This document shows, one piece after another, positions 41,401 through 53,775 of a stretch of 64,000 nt of DNA. The translations under genes were made by a program, and so were the position numbers. The stretch spans positions 224,242 to 288,241 of the forward strand of contig VXAZ01007723.1 in NCBI GenBank assembly GCA_013399875.1. The letters run 5' to 3'. The notes below the pieces were generated by a model, which had not been told where the DNA came from, searched no databases, and saw nothing but the letters and a program-made list of their open reading frames with translations. Source of the stretch: Gymnorhina tibicen. Taxonomy: Eukaryota > Chordata > Aves > Passeriformes > Artamidae. How positions within the stretch are numbered: position 1 is the first letter of the stretch; every line of letters begins with the position of its first letter.

Positions 41401-42647
41401 TACTTAGTTGCACGGCAGAGCAAAGGAAAAAAACAGTCTTTCTTATCAAAGAATGACTGCAATATTATTTCAAAGATATTCACTGTGATTGTAGGATAAT
41501 AGTTTTAGAACTGGAGTAAGCATGAAGGCTGAGCAGCTTACTTAATGAAGCGCTAGCCTTTCATCCCTAGCAGTACAATTTAAATCCATCTTTCAGTCCT
41601 AAGTAAAATGAGTGGCCTCATCTTTGTCTCTCATGGACAGTAATACACATTATATAACCACTGCATGTAATTTGACACAATTTAGTACAACCAGCAGCCA
41701 TTTTGTCAGTAGAACGACATGCTTCAGCTGTCAAAAAGGCTGGAATAACTATTTTTAATTTTGTTTTTCCAATACAGAAACTTTCAAGAGTACTTATGTT
41801 TTTACTGAGTCTGTAATAATCCCCACTTTTTCCCAATGCAACCTTCATTCCAGGTGTGATTCCTTATCACCAACTTCTGTATCAATTCCTCTAAAATCCA
41901 GATTTTAAAAATGAAGTTTGTGTTATATCTATTCTTTTCTTTCTTTATTTTTTAAGTATCCACAAGACTTCACTTTTAGATGTAAAACTCCTGACATCTT
42001 ATGTACAACACCAGTATCTGCTTCTGAGAACTTAAACAAGATGAAGTTAGCATTAAGTGAAATTTTTCAGGTAGCCTTTTATCTGATTTTCAGTTACCTA
42101 TTCTGGAAAACTGCTTGCTTCTATTATTAATTTCAATAATATGAGACATCTTTGTGTATTCATAACTTACAGGGATGAATGTGAGACTACAGGAAGATGT
42201 CAACCTGAAATTATTTTTTCAATATATACAATAAAGAGTTGTGTCACATTTTGGTGTGTCTTTCCGAATAAAGTGACCCAAAAAACACTGATATTTAGAG
42301 ACCCCATAGGCAAATCTATGAGACTTGGGAGGTTTTCACTGTGAAATAATCTAGTGACCTAGTGAGTGATAGCGATTACAGACAAACTGCCCATTGTCAG
42401 AACACAGCTCAGCTAGTTTTGACATTTTTCTCAATATTTCACCTGCCATGTAAATAAGTTATAAAGTCAGGGTTTTTTTTCTTTAAGAAACACAAACTCA
42501 TTCTTATTTTGTGTAGTGAACATAGACATTCAGTTCACATCAAGTGGTTTGTGCTGTTTGTGCATAAGTGTAAAGTCAGAATTTCAGTCACATTCAGCCT
42601 CATTAACGAGGATTAGGATAGGTAATATATGTAATTCTCCTTTGAGA

Positions 42648-42905
42648 GCCTCAAGAGGAAATGGCTTCAAGTTGCACTAGGGAAGGTTTAGGTTGGATAT
42701 TAAGAAGAACTTCTTCACCAAAAGGAATGTCAAGCATTGAAACAGGCTGCCCAGGGAAGTGGTTGAGTATCCATCCCTGGAAGTATTTAAGTGGTGTAGA
42801 TGTGACACTTACGGACATGGTTTAGTGGCAGACTTGGCAGTGCTGGGTTAGTGGTTGAATTTTATGATCTTGAGGCCTTTTTTATGCTAACAATTCTGTA
42901 ATTCT
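42648..42905 (+). mobile_element. CR1 LINE 3'-end fragment
   Basis: A 5'-truncated CR1 on the + strand. Landmarks in order are CAAGAGGAAATGGCTTCAAG, GGTTTAGGTTGGATATTAAG, AACTTCTTCACC, a block containing GGCTGCCCAGGGAAGTGG, CCATCCCTGGAAGTATTTAA, GGACATGGTTTAGTGGCAGA and CTTGGCAGTGCTGGGTTAG. The end TGATCTTGAGG...AATTCTGTAATTCT corresponds to the CR1 3' terminal short repeat, here mutated. It differs from the 24046 copy in the 3' UTR, showing a separate subfamily. No intact reading frame remains. Confidence 0.92.
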
Positions 42906-45457
42906 TAATTTCTTTACATGTGTGCCTGTGCAAAGATGAATTCTTACTCTACTACTCCCATAATTTAATGGGAATTTTTCTATGTAGTGATTGTATCAGT
43001 GGTTCCTTCTGCATAGTGTGCAGTCTGTACCTTAATATTTTTGGTTTTGCTGAGCCCTATCAGAAGCTTTTGTTCTCTTCTGCATAGTGAAAGGTAAGGT
43101 TGTGAAGCCAAGAACTGCAGTCTCAGTGAATTAAATACTACCTCAGCAAAAGCAGCTGCAAAAGCAGCTACACAAGCACAGAGTTTGACTCTGATTAGTA
43201 CCAAAATTATTTTAAACATATGTATAAGAAAAATAATTTATAGTAAAACATTCATAAGTTAGCCATATCTGACTAACTTTTAAGAAGCATTATACTGGTA
43301 TATTCACTAGGATATTCAATATTTTTTTAAAAAAAATTATTTGGGACACTATCTCCAGTTTGATGCTGGCACACAATAAAGACCCACCTAAACTCTGAAA
43401 GGGCTTATCTTTTTTTTTTGAAGGTACAAGATAAACACATCTTAAAAGACTCATGATTATGTATTTAGTATTTAAAAAAAAAAAGTGGTGTTTTTTAATG
43501 CTCATACACTGTAAAGCACACTTGTGTGATCTATAATTAATCAACCCCACTAGTGAAAGTCATGATATCACAAAAGGAAAAAAAAATCTCTTCCGCTCTT
43601 AAGATTACAAATTATCCACGTCTGTTTACTTGTAAACTGTACCTCTTGTGTTAACCAATAAGGTTTTAGGCCTTTTTTTGTCTAACTTCAATCTAATTTA
43701 CTTGCAGATATTTTCATGCAGACAACTAATTCAGAAAGGACTGGGGGGGGAAAGCTCAAACACTGTCGATTCTTAACAACATGGTACTCCATTGTTGTAA
43801 TGCATCAAGATACATTTTGTTTAAATAAGAATGACTTAAAAAGCGTGTTTTGTGTGGGAGTGATGGTTTCCTGCACTCTGCCCTGTTCTCATGATACAGA
43901 AGTAATGTTTAAAATTACCTGGAATTTGATCACTTCTCTGGAAAATAGGTGTGTGCATTCAGACTAATATTTTCATTTATTTCTGTCCACAAGAACCTTT
44001 CTTCTGCAAAAATAGTCTGCAAAAATACAAAACACCATTACTCAACAGTACTTTAATAACAGTAAGATGTGTTTTCTTGGGGCAAGTTGGAGGGACCTGA
44101 GGATAAAACAGAGAACCCAAGAACTGGATTATGACTTGACATGGTACTTAAATTCACCCTTCTAATAAGCCTAAAATACCACATCAAGGAGAATTTCAAA
44201 GGCTTTCTTTTTACAAAGTCTGTACAGAAGTCTCTTTTTCTCAGTCTCAAAAGCTTTCAAGGGCAAAGAGGCCAAGACATGAACACTGTCTTGTCTGCAG
44301 AATTCACATAAAACATAGCATTTAGAAACAGTTTTCTATTCCATGTTTTATGAGAGAGATTTAAACAGTTAGTGGTTTAGATTTCATTTAATTATTAAAG
44401 AATTCGTTCAATCTTGAGTATTTTTTATGAAATCCTGTTGACAGAAGGAGAGCCCACTGAAACACACTGATTATCAGTTTAATATTTGTGTACTGTGAAA
44501 AATGCTTTGTGACTTTCTCAAAAAGACACTTTGCTTGGTTGACCTTAAGGAGGAAGCTGCAAGGTTGACACCAGTTGTTACCTACAGGCACAGAGTGCAC
44601 TGATCTGTAAAGATATTACCAAAGAAAAATCTATATGATTCTATTAAATTAAAACCGACATCTACCTCATCATCATCAAAAAAAGAAAACAGAAAAGGCT
44701 ACGGAAGCAAATATCTCATTATCAAGTGTGACAAAGATTTAATTAGGGTAATTTTTCAAGAATATTTGCTTACTGGGCTGTGGCTTTTATACGTCTCTGA
44801 TTCTTCAAATATTTAAAGTCTGTGTTGCCGCTACAATAAATGAGCAATAAATTCAGCAATGTCATCACACAACTTTTTTCCCTTTTTTCCCCTCACATGA
44901 AGGGGGAATTCCCAGATTTACTGGAGCAGAAGTCATTCTTTGTTCTGCTCAAGTAAAAGCTGTTGCAGGAATGGGGCTCAGAGCTGTAATCCAACCACAT
45001 TTTGACGCTAAATTTAATTGAAAACAGGAAGCAGGTCTTAGAATTCTGAAACTTTAGTTCTTTTTAGATGCAGTTTTTGTGGTATTGAATTAAAATATAA
45101 ATATATATATATTTAGGGTACCTATGGAGTTGTAATACTGACTTAGTAAAGAAGTATGATAAAAACTTTGTTAAGTTCTCCTCCACTAAGAAATGAGGAA
45201 ATGTGGAGATGTATTCCAGCAAATGCACATCCACATAGTGTCAAGATGGCCTGAGTTCTTTAGTTACATTTATTAAAATAATCATTAAGTTAGTGGGGTT
45301 AAGGGTTAAGTACTGCTTGTTGATATAAGAATGACAGTTTTATCAGATAGTTTGCATTATAAATGTTGCATACTTTTATAAACATAGTTCTAGAGATTAA
45401 TAATTATAAATTTTATCTATACTAGCTGGAAGTTTATAGTTACAATTTTTGTTTTTA
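42906..45457. other. Non-coding unique sequence
   Basis: No gene or further transposon is visible. A perfect 2 x 12-bp duplication (GCAAAAGCAGCT, 43146-43169) is present. Open frames are at most 86 codons and resemble nothing known. Confidence 0.75.
43146..43169. repeat. 2 x 12-bp perfect tandem duplication
   Basis: GCAAAAGCAGCT occurs twice in direct succession. It is a small local duplication with no visible gene context. Confidence 0.85.
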
Positions 45458-45583
45458 TTCCCTTCCCTTCCCTTCCCTTCCCTTCCCTTCCCTTCCCTTC
45501 CCTTNNNNNNNNNNNNNNNNNNNNNNNNNNNTCTTTCATTCCCTTCCCTTCCCTTCCCTTCCCTTCCCTTCCCTTCCCTTTTT
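45458..45583. repeat. (TTCCC)n pentanucleotide array with assembly gap
   Basis: Tandem TTCCC units (GGGAA on the other strand) run from 45458 to a block of 27 N (45505-45531), resume after an interrupted TCTTTCA and continue to about 45583. The strands are purely pyrimidine and purine, a composition that can form triplex DNA and stalls sequencing. The placed N count need not be the true gap size, so the real array may be longer. A 76-codon frame that reads through it is an artefact of the repeat. Confidence 0.97.
45505..45531. other. Assembly gap (27 N)
   Basis: A run of N inside the pentanucleotide array. The sequence was not resolved here. Confidence 0.99.
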
Positions 45584-46027
45584 AATAAAATAGCAACACC
45601 AGTGTTTCATTTACTAGTATTAGATTTACAACTCTTTCTCTACAAGAAAAGGAAAAGTAGCTTTTTGTTAGTCCCTTAAATTTGCTGTGTATTGCATGTA
45701 CATTTATTGTAATTCTGATGTACACTTATTTTCTTGGTAATTTTCATCAAATAATGTCCCCAGACATACTGCAAGCTGATGGCAAATCTCGGGCCTACAT
45801 GCTTTGCTTTGTTTTGTTTTGTTCAGTCACTTAATGACAGAGCATACCTTCAATTGTCTGTGAAGTGCAGGGTGAGTATTTCCATAAGGCACAGCTGATT
45901 TTGCTTTCACTACGCATAGCAGTTAAAATAGATTGCCAGCTAAGCTGGCGTGTCTTCAGGTGCTATTTCCACGACCGTAAAGAGAGTTAAAAATGTCACA
46001 AGCAAAAGTGCTAAGCAAATGCATTAT
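45584..46027. other. Non-coding unique sequence
   Basis: No gene is seen. A short palindrome GCCAGCT-A-AGCTGGC lies at 45935-45949, and CpG pairs become more frequent towards the following block. Confidence 0.7.
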
Positions 46028-46250
46028 TTAATGTGAATCCTCAATATGAGGCTCTTGAGCGAAAAGGTTACGCGTGCGGAAGGCCATTCTAAAGCCCCCA
46101 GGTGGACCGGCCGGAGGAATCCTTCTTGAATGGTCCCTTGAATGAGGAACTCTGGGGATTAAGGCCTCTCTTTCACTTGGATAAGGTCTGGCAAAGGAGC
46201 TGACTCCAGTGGAGAATGTCAAACCTGTTGGAGGCTACTTTGTGTTGCAA
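46028..46250. other. CpG-containing, G+C-richer unique block
   Basis: About 220 bases are clearly richer in G+C and CpG than the surroundings (for example TTACGCGTGCGGAAGG and GGACCGGCCGGAGG). They do not match the CR1 or LTR wording seen elsewhere in the window. A 64-codon minus-strand frame (46028-46222) crosses it but shows no domain. Possibilities are a conserved regulatory element, an isolated exon or an unrecognised old repeat. The sequence does not decide between them. Confidence 0.5.
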
Positions 46251-47579
46251 AGCAGCTGCATAAAAAGAGAGTTAATTCTCAGCTCCCCAGAAGTCATCTA
46301 TACTTAGTTTCAGGAACTTAAGCTTCATGTGGCCAAAGGCTAATGGTAAAGTTAAGACATTTCCCAGACGAAAAGTAAAGGGCACAAACTATCTGCCAAT
46401 AAAAATGAAAAAGAGTGGAAAAAGCTGAGAAACTCTGAGACGTTTTAGTATTTCTATGAAGTCTGTATAGTTTTCTGTTAGGAACTTGCATCCAAAGATT
46501 TAGGAATTGTTTTGTCTCCATTGCTAGATGTAAGAGAAATACACATGCTTTTTTTTTTTTTTTTAAGCAAGCAAGTGAAAGTGTTTGTCTTTTTTTTTCA
46601 GTGTAATAATGTGCAAGAATCTGTTACAAATGAGAAAATGATCAATAGAAACAGCAATGTCGAGTCTCATAGTTGTGTCTTAAAATGAAAATCAGTCTCC
46701 ATATAAAAGAAAGAGCTGTCAAGACAATTCTCCTCTCTGGCTGTGGAATAAGTACATAAATAAGATAAAAGCATTGTAAAAAAATAAATTCAGTCCAACA
46801 ACCATGCAATTTATTCTTAAAGTACTATAGTGAATGCAGAATTTTACTACCATAAGCTGCCATATAAATGACTTTAAATCATATGGCTATCTTCAAGATT
46901 AGTAGAAAATACTTCTTCATGGTCAGTTAAAATATATATTCGTATATGTGCGTGTATATAAGCACTCATATTATTTCTAAAGTGATAAACAGCTCAAACT
47001 CATAGTGAGTTAATTATGTTGATTCTCAAGAGCCTAAGGAGGGCAAGTGAATAAACTGCGAAATGTGAGGAATAGAGAAGGTAACAGGCATGATGGAAAA
47101 GAAAGAGGCAAGAGACGTGATGTTTCTTTAATTTAGGAGAGTCTTCTATACATAACATTCTCAGAAGCTGATGCAGACTAAATTAAATTACTGTAAAGTG
47201 GGTTATGATATTGGATACTATTTCTTTATATCACTATATATCACTGAAGAGGTGTAGGAAGAAAAAGATACTGTTTCATAATCTGCAAGTCTGACAATGT
47301 ATTTTCTGTGGTAACATAAAAAAGAGTTGTGGCTCACATGCCATGTATATGGTTTTTGTCAGGTTCCTAAGATGCAGGTCTGAACTACATGTAAACAAAG
47401 AGTGACAAGCTTCCTTTATAATTATGGAGAAAAATAGGTATTTTTGAAGGTGGCTAATTATTTAAATAATTCTAATCAGTTTAGCACTAATAAGGCCTCA
47501 GAAGGATTATTATGCTAAGATTTACACACCAAAGTTGAAGTTGTAGGAATGATGGAACAAAACTGAAGAGGAAAAATAA
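46251..47579. other. Non-coding unique sequence
   Basis: No gene is recognised. It contains a 16-base poly(T) tract (46549-46564) and a short alternating TATA/TGTG patch near 46930-46960. Confidence 0.75.
46549..46564. repeat. Poly(T) tract
   Basis: Sixteen consecutive T, followed 26 bases later by a second T run ending in CAG. No retroelement body is recognised. Confidence 0.85.
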
Positions 47580-47885
47580 TGATGAGGGGTTTAGGAAGAC
47601 CAACATGTGAAGAAAGGCTGAAAGCACCACTTCATTTAGTTTAGAAGAGACCAACAGAAGACACTAAAATAATCTTCAAATTTGTGGATGATTATTAGAA
47701 AGACAATTCATGACCTCCACTTTATCTGAGGACAGAACAAGTCATAGTTGACTTAATTTGCAGAAAGGAAGACTTAAATTAGTTACTAGGAAAAAGTATT
47801 TCTTAAACTGTATGGATAGTTAAGTGCTGCAACAAGCAGCCCAGGGATATGTTGGAACTTCTGTTATTAGATCCTTTTCTTATAA
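47580..47885 (+). mobile_element. Old, degraded CR1 LINE fragment
   Basis: A collinear but worn series of CR1 words lies on the + strand: GATGAGGGGTTTAGGAAGACC, AGAAAGGCTGAAAGCACC, TTTAGTTTAGAAGAGACC, ACAGAACAAGTC, TTAGTTACTAGGAAAAAGTA, and the closing CAAGCAGCCCAGGGATATGTTGGAA. Spacing between these words fits the CR1 layout seen at 24046 and 42648. Divergence is much higher, so this is the oldest recognisable CR1 here. The 3' terminal repeat is missing. Confidence 0.65.
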
Positions 47886-48512
47886 ATGTATTTTAAAAAA
47901 ATCTGTCTTCTATCTCCTTTTCTGTGAATAAGAATGATTTCTGCATTCCTAAAATACAAATTATTTTCTGTCTTGAAAAACTATACCTACATGCATGGTA
48001 TACCATACATGAATTATTTTATCTGTGAAAATTTTTCTCAAGGGAAATGAAATATTGTAAAAAAGATAATAATACTAAAATCAGAAAGTAGATCATAAAA
48101 CCACTGACACAAAGATTCTAACAGGGATTTGGAGAGCACATTCTGGAGTTTGGAGAATTCAATTGTTCTTCAAAAGGTTACTGGACACTACTGTAAGATG
48201 ATTTTTGAAGAATAAAATGACAGTCCTCTATCTGGAGTTGAACTATTTTTATTATACCAAAGATGAACTTCAATGATACTTTTGTAGCTTTTCAAGTGAG
48301 CATTTAAGATTTTTCTTTCTTACTAATATGACATTTTTCTTGTTGTGTTTTGTTTGTTTAATTGAGAAACTTGAGCTTTTGTTACATTTATTAATTTTTT
48401 ATTAATACTGAGTCAGAAATGCTAGTCAGTCTCCAAAAAATTCCAAGGAGAGCTACTGATAGAAGTGAATTTGAAAAGCACAGCTCACATGCATGATAAT
48501 TTACTGGAGAGG

Positions 48513-48526
48513 AAAAAAAAAAAAAA
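48513..48526. repeat. Poly(A) tract
   Basis: Fourteen consecutive A after GGAGAGG. No retroposed gene or element is recognised upstream. Confidence 0.8.
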
Positions 48527-50554
48527 GCTGTGTTTTGTATCAATTAAGCTTATCAGTCCAGATGTGGTATGCAAGATAAACATACCTTTGTGCTATCTTG
48601 GCACAAAGCAATAATTCATCGATTGTGTTAGTTATTGGTATGCTGCATAACATCTCTCTTGGTCAGATAACCAGCTATGCTATGCAAAATCTCCCCAAGT
48701 GTTCCAGGTCAGGTAATTGTTTGAAACTACTCTGGTGATAATATTTCACAGTTGTATAAGTGGTGAAAGCTTTGTGGGCTAAATTTGAAAGCCCATATCA
48801 GCCTTCTAGGGAAGGTAATTCAGTTGCAGTGCATCACAGAGCTTGAGCTCAATCTTGACTTCCTGATGATGCAAACTGAGGAAGGGCAGAACAGAGAGAT
48901 TACTTTGGAAAGAGAGAGCACCTGGTGTAGTAGGGCAGCTTTATGTGCCCCAAACATATGGCCTGTGAGAGAATAAGGGTAAAAGAAACAAAATGTCCCA
49001 GCCCCACCTTGTCTTTCCTGTATTCTGTGAAACAGAATGGGCAGAATGGATTTTCCCATTATTTGCCTTGTACTCTGGACAGTACAGCATTGTAGACAAA
49101 TTTGGGTAAACTCTGTAAAAAACACCAGTAGTTTTCACAAAGAAAGTCACCATTTTCAACCTTTTTTGTTGCTATTAAAAATGTTACACTGTTTGAAAAG
49201 GGGTTTTTATACAATGTCTTCTCTTCATTATTTTGTTTTTCTTTCCCTTCATTCTTTATTTCCTTATTTTCTTTACTGTGTGGTTACTGGGTGCCTTGGT
49301 TTGTTTTTTCATATCCCACTGCCTGTTTGAAGTGAACTGTGTCAGTGATCAGGTACTGGAACACAATATACATTCAGCTTGCTCATATGGAAATTGCTAA
49401 TTTCAGCACAACAGCATTAATGGAAAATGTGTAAATCTGCTGTGTATACAGCAAATACTCTTATGTATAACCCATTCTGCACAAGAATCTCAAATTCTTT
49501 CAGGGAAGAAACCTACAAAAACAATAGCTTTTACACAGAGCAGGGAGAAAAGGGGACTGAAAAAGGAGCAAAGATGCAAGACGAAAAAATAATTGAAAAA
49601 CAAGATGTTTTAAGGGCCAGATTTAACACGTCTGGTTAGATCTGCAGTTCTCTTTTTTGTTTGTTTTCTCTTCTCTTTATGAATGCTATCCATTGAACAG
49701 TGTTTATCTTGGTTCAAGAAAATCTTAGCTATTTTTCTACAAAGAGATCTATTTCAAGGAGCTTGGAAATTCTGGTTTTCTCTAAAGACCAACTGGCTTA
49801 GTACAAATCTTGCCTTATATCCTCACGTGTAACCTACAACATTTCTACTGTGCAAATGCTGATTACACATCAAGATTCCTATTCTGATACATAATTTTTT
49901 TCATGAACCTATTTTGCTCAATCACACTATAAAATAAGTTGAACAGAAAAGGTCTCCTTAAACAAATGAAGTCTGTTGGTCTTGAAATTATCCAGCAAAC
50001 TTAAAAATAGCTAGAGTTATATTTCAATTTTTTAAAAGTATCACCAAAGAAAGTAAAAGTATCTTTTCCCATAAACCTGATATGCTATAAACAGGGAAAA
50101 AATTAAAAGTACTTAATAAAATAAATGTCAAACTTTTTTTCCAAGCTGAAGGGAGGCATCACAGTTGCTATTTTAAAAAGAAAATTTAAAAAATTGTCTA
50201 TGCAGTCTCAAAACCTAAACAAGACACTGGGTTAAAACCTGTTCTTCATAAATTTACAAAACTCTTATTGGTGTAGTATTTATTTGTCCTGACATTATCT
50301 CTGTGAATAGTAGAGGCACTAACAGTCCCACTGAAGTGACTCAGAGAAAGCTGAAGCCCAGTGCACTTGACAATAAACCAATATTTTTATGTTGTCAACT
50401 TCAGAGGAGTCAAAATTAATCCAAGGTAAAAAATACATTCCTCTTCATTTTCAAATAATTCAAAATTCGGCATTTGAATAAAATACAACTTATTGAATTA
50501 AAAAAACCTCAGGTTTTTAAATTAAGAAAAGAGGCTTTATTACTTCCTAACTGG

Positions 50555-50588
50555 TTTTTTTTTTTTCCTTTTTTCTTTTTTTTCCCCC
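50555..50588. repeat. Pyrimidine-only tract
   Basis: Thirty-four bases of T and C only, ending in CCCCC. This is a homopurine/homopyrimidine low-complexity run without associated element. Confidence 0.8.
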
Positions 50589-53536
50589 GATGAGATCCTG
50601 CTCTTGATCCAGAAAGGTTTTATGAGATTAAGCTTGGGTTTCTAGACTTCCATCTGCTATGGAGTACCAAAAAACAATGTTGGTCTATATTATCATCTCA
50701 AAAAGTTATATATAAAAGACTCTCTTCATACAACAGCTTCTCACTTGTAGCTCCCTTTAACATCTGAGAAGGAAATATATTTCACATATCTCACTGGAGC
50801 AAAATGAGAATTCACTGCATCATACCTGATAACTAAGGCAAGTCAAGCCCATGCACACTTCTTCAACTGAATAGATTGAATAAGAAAGCAAAACCTTAAT
50901 TAGAAGAAGTTTCTACATTAATTTTCTACAGATGGTAATTTATTATTAAAAAAAAAATAAAGAAAATTATTGGTGCTAGGGTGTAAATAAGTTTAGCTTG
51001 GTGTCTCATATTCAGAAGTGTCATTGACAAATTTAATGTCTAGCAAGGGTACTTTCCAAATGTTCAGATTAAATCTGAAGTTTTAATGAAGGTTTATCAG
51101 TTTGAAAGTGCTTTGCTTGTGTGGTCTTGTAATGGTAATTATATTTCTCTTCCAAGTCAGACAATGGAAAAGAAAGAGAAAACAAAATAGTATCCAGGGT
51201 AAAAGACTTCAGATCTTCACACAAAGGAATCATCACTTACATTAGAACTATCAATACCATTCACAAAATAGTGATGCTGCTAATCTGCCCTAAATTTTCA
51301 GCCTGGATTTTTAAGCTTTTCTCGGAGATCTAAGAAGTATCTTAGTGGAAACAAATCCTGTTAGAGAGTGCTGAGGAAAAGATGTGCTGGAAAAGCTGCT
51401 TATCTCATCAAATTTATCACTCAAGGGGAAAAAACTGCACCTCAGCTTTTGACAAAAAACATATGCATGCCCGTCAGGTCAAGGTGCATGCACACACCAT
51501 CCCCTCAGTTTCTCTGTGCCCTGGTCTCACTGGAAGAAACAGCAGCACATGAGAAAATCCAAGCAGATGAACGCAGATGGAATCACAATTACATCCAACA
51601 GATCTCTTAGCTTGGATTACTGATCCAATAAATATATCTACTTTTTTTTTCTTTCAACAAACATTTATTATTCCTTTTATTTTTCTTGACTCTTCTCCCT
51701 TTTTTCAGTTTCCAGGAACAGTGAAATCCAGAATTGTATCTAAAGCTATTGCCTGGAAGGCTGAAAAATGAATTTTCTATTAAAAGCTAGACTATGCAAG
51801 AGCACAATAAAATGAGTGTAATGGAGAAGGAACTGGTGGCTGTGTTAATGTCAAAGGCATTTTATTAGTGTTCTACATACATGGCAATGAAAAGGCTGTC
51901 TATAGACAAGAAGATTGTGAGTAGAGCAATAGCAGGTTGGAGATTATTGGGTAATTTTGGCTGAAAAGTCAAAGCTCACTAGATACATCACTTCCTCTTG
52001 TGAGTAGAGGACTTGGGGGACCAAGAACTTCCATCCATCCAGAATGGAGTGGTAGTAGAAATGGATGGACAGCAAAGAACATAGATGCAAGGAGAAATTA
52101 AGTCAAAAGACAAAAATTAATATGAGTGAGAGAGGTTAAAGAAGAATACCCAGAAGAAATGCTAACGGTAGTTCATAGATAAAGAACGTGCTCTGGACTA
52201 ACTCTGACAACAGGTTTCAGTGCAGAAAATCGCTGGACCAGAAGCAATTCCCGGTACAGGGAATTCTGGTAGAAGGAGCATAAAGGGGGAAAAGGTCAGA
52301 AACCTAAGCTGGCCAGAGAGATGATAGCAAGGAAAGGAAACTTCTGGTCTTTTTGCTCGGCTATAAGGAATAAACTTAGAAAAAACAAACCAGAGGGTCT
52401 TCATGCAGAACGTTATGGAGTTAGTTCTGTAAATGGAGGAGTTTCCTCTCTGAAGGCAAGCTAAAGGTTAGGGTGGGAGCTATTCTTGACTCTGAATATT
52501 GGCAATGTATCCCAAGAGCAACAAGGGTGTGGAAGTCAGAATATGAGTACAAGGAAAGCAACGTTGATTAAAATATAAGGCAAGTAGTAGTGAAAGTTTG
52601 CAGTGTACTGCAAATTTTTGTTCCCGTTAAGCCCATGAAACAAAATTTGCTCTTGTAATCAGACATGAACAGCAGGAACAACCCACAACGTTAATGATGG
52701 ACTCAATTTCATTTAGTCTATAATTAGAAACAATAATTATGATAAGCATCCTTGGACTTCACCTTTTTCTCCCACCTTGTCCATTTATGCAAACACTTAT
52801 GTGTATATAAATAGCTGTGTGCCATGGAGACCTGCTTGCCACCTTAGTTCAATCCACTCTTGCCTGGCATTTTATCAAACTCATAAGTTTAGAAAGGAAA
52901 GACATTTGGCTGAATCTCAGGGAGGAAAAAATTACTCTGACATTCACACTTCTCATCTTAAAATATGTAATCTATCATACACTAAAAAAATACTATTTTT
53001 ACAAACTAAGCTGATTATTTATGTAGCACATTTGAAAGTTCCTTTTACGGAGAAAAACCTATTATAATAAAATGTTCTGCTGTAACTCACTATTTTCATA
53101 AACACTTCAGGTAGTCCAGCAATGAAAAATGAAAAAATTTATGAAAACCAAGCTCCCTTCACAAACAATTGGGAAACAGAAAAGAAATAAAATTGAAAGA
53201 TTCATCAAATACATTTTTTACAATAGTTGAACCCAACTCTATTCACAGAAGATGATAATCTGTTCATTAAAGTCTTCTTAATTTCTTATTATTTTATCAA
53301 TTTCCAAAATATAATCTTGACAAGGCAGTTTGGTGTTTCTGATATTTGAATAACAATGTTTTACATTTTAACTTATAGAAACAGTTAGAAAGCAAAAATG
53401 TTTCAGAAGTGACAGAAAAAGAAAAAGATAAAAATATCCTCACAAAATCTGTGAACTTGCCTTATAGTTATGTTCCCCAAAATTGAATTGAAGGTAAAAT
53501 GTTTCTGTGGTTCATATATTTTCTTCTTAAACCTTG

Positions 53537-53775
53537 TGTCCTGGTTCTGGCCAGGATAGGGGTAATTTTTTGCAGTAGCCAGGAGGGGGATGGTTAGGAC
53601 CCAGAGGTTGTTCTATCATCATATGATAGAACATAAATGATGTTCACATCATTTTCCATGAATGGGAAAGGAAGGGCTCGTTTGTGAGTTGGAGTAACGT
53701 GGCTGCAGTCAGGCTCCACAGTGAGCATTTTGCATGTGAGTCCCTTGTTTTTGGGAAATGCTCTCAACATATCCG
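53537..53775 (+). mobile_element. Endogenous-retrovirus LTR fragment (avian type)
   Basis: The segment opens with TGTCCTGGTTCTGGCC-AGGATAGGGGTAATTTT, the characteristic 5' end of a common avian LTR group. It continues through AGTAGCCAGGAGGGGG and later CAGTGAGCATTTTGCATG-TGAGTCCCTTGTTTTTGG, which corresponds to the region near the LTR transcription start and R. No TATA box or normal 3' end is visible, so the 3' part appears lost or heavily mutated. AACCTTG before the element and AGCCTTG at 53814-53820 differ at one base and could be a target duplication, but this is uncertain. Two adjacent hairpins lie in its first half. No retroviral coding sequence adjoins it. Confidence 0.7.
53609..53654. 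repeat. Two adjacent perfect stem-loops within the LTR
   Basis: TGTTCTATCAT/ATGATAGAACA (11-bp arms, 53609-53619 and 53623-53633, loop CAT) is followed at once by AAATGATG/CATCATTT (8-bp arms, 53635-53642 and 53647-53654, loop TTCA). Both are exact. The shared ATGAT core suggests local duplication-inversion. A structural role in the retroviral RNA is only a possibility. Confidence 0.85.

Larger units (their letters stand above)
36162..42647. other. Non-coding unique sequence
   Basis: No gene or recognisable transposon. It contains a second short hairpin (37001-37026) and a 2 x 16-bp imperfect tandem duplication (38445-38476). Open frames are at most about 76 codons and unremarkable. Confidence 0.75.
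47886..53536. other. Non-coding unique sequence
   Basis: About 5.6 kb with no supportable gene, RNA gene or mobile element. It holds a poly(A) tract (48513-48526) and a long pyrimidine tract (50555-50588). Open frames reach 101 codons near 48820-49125, but several overlap on both strands and none has a recognisable domain. Confidence 0.75.

Noticed and set aside
45449..45679. 76-codon frame with Pro-Ser-Leu repeats.
   Set aside because: It is a translation of the TTCCC microsatellite across an N gap.
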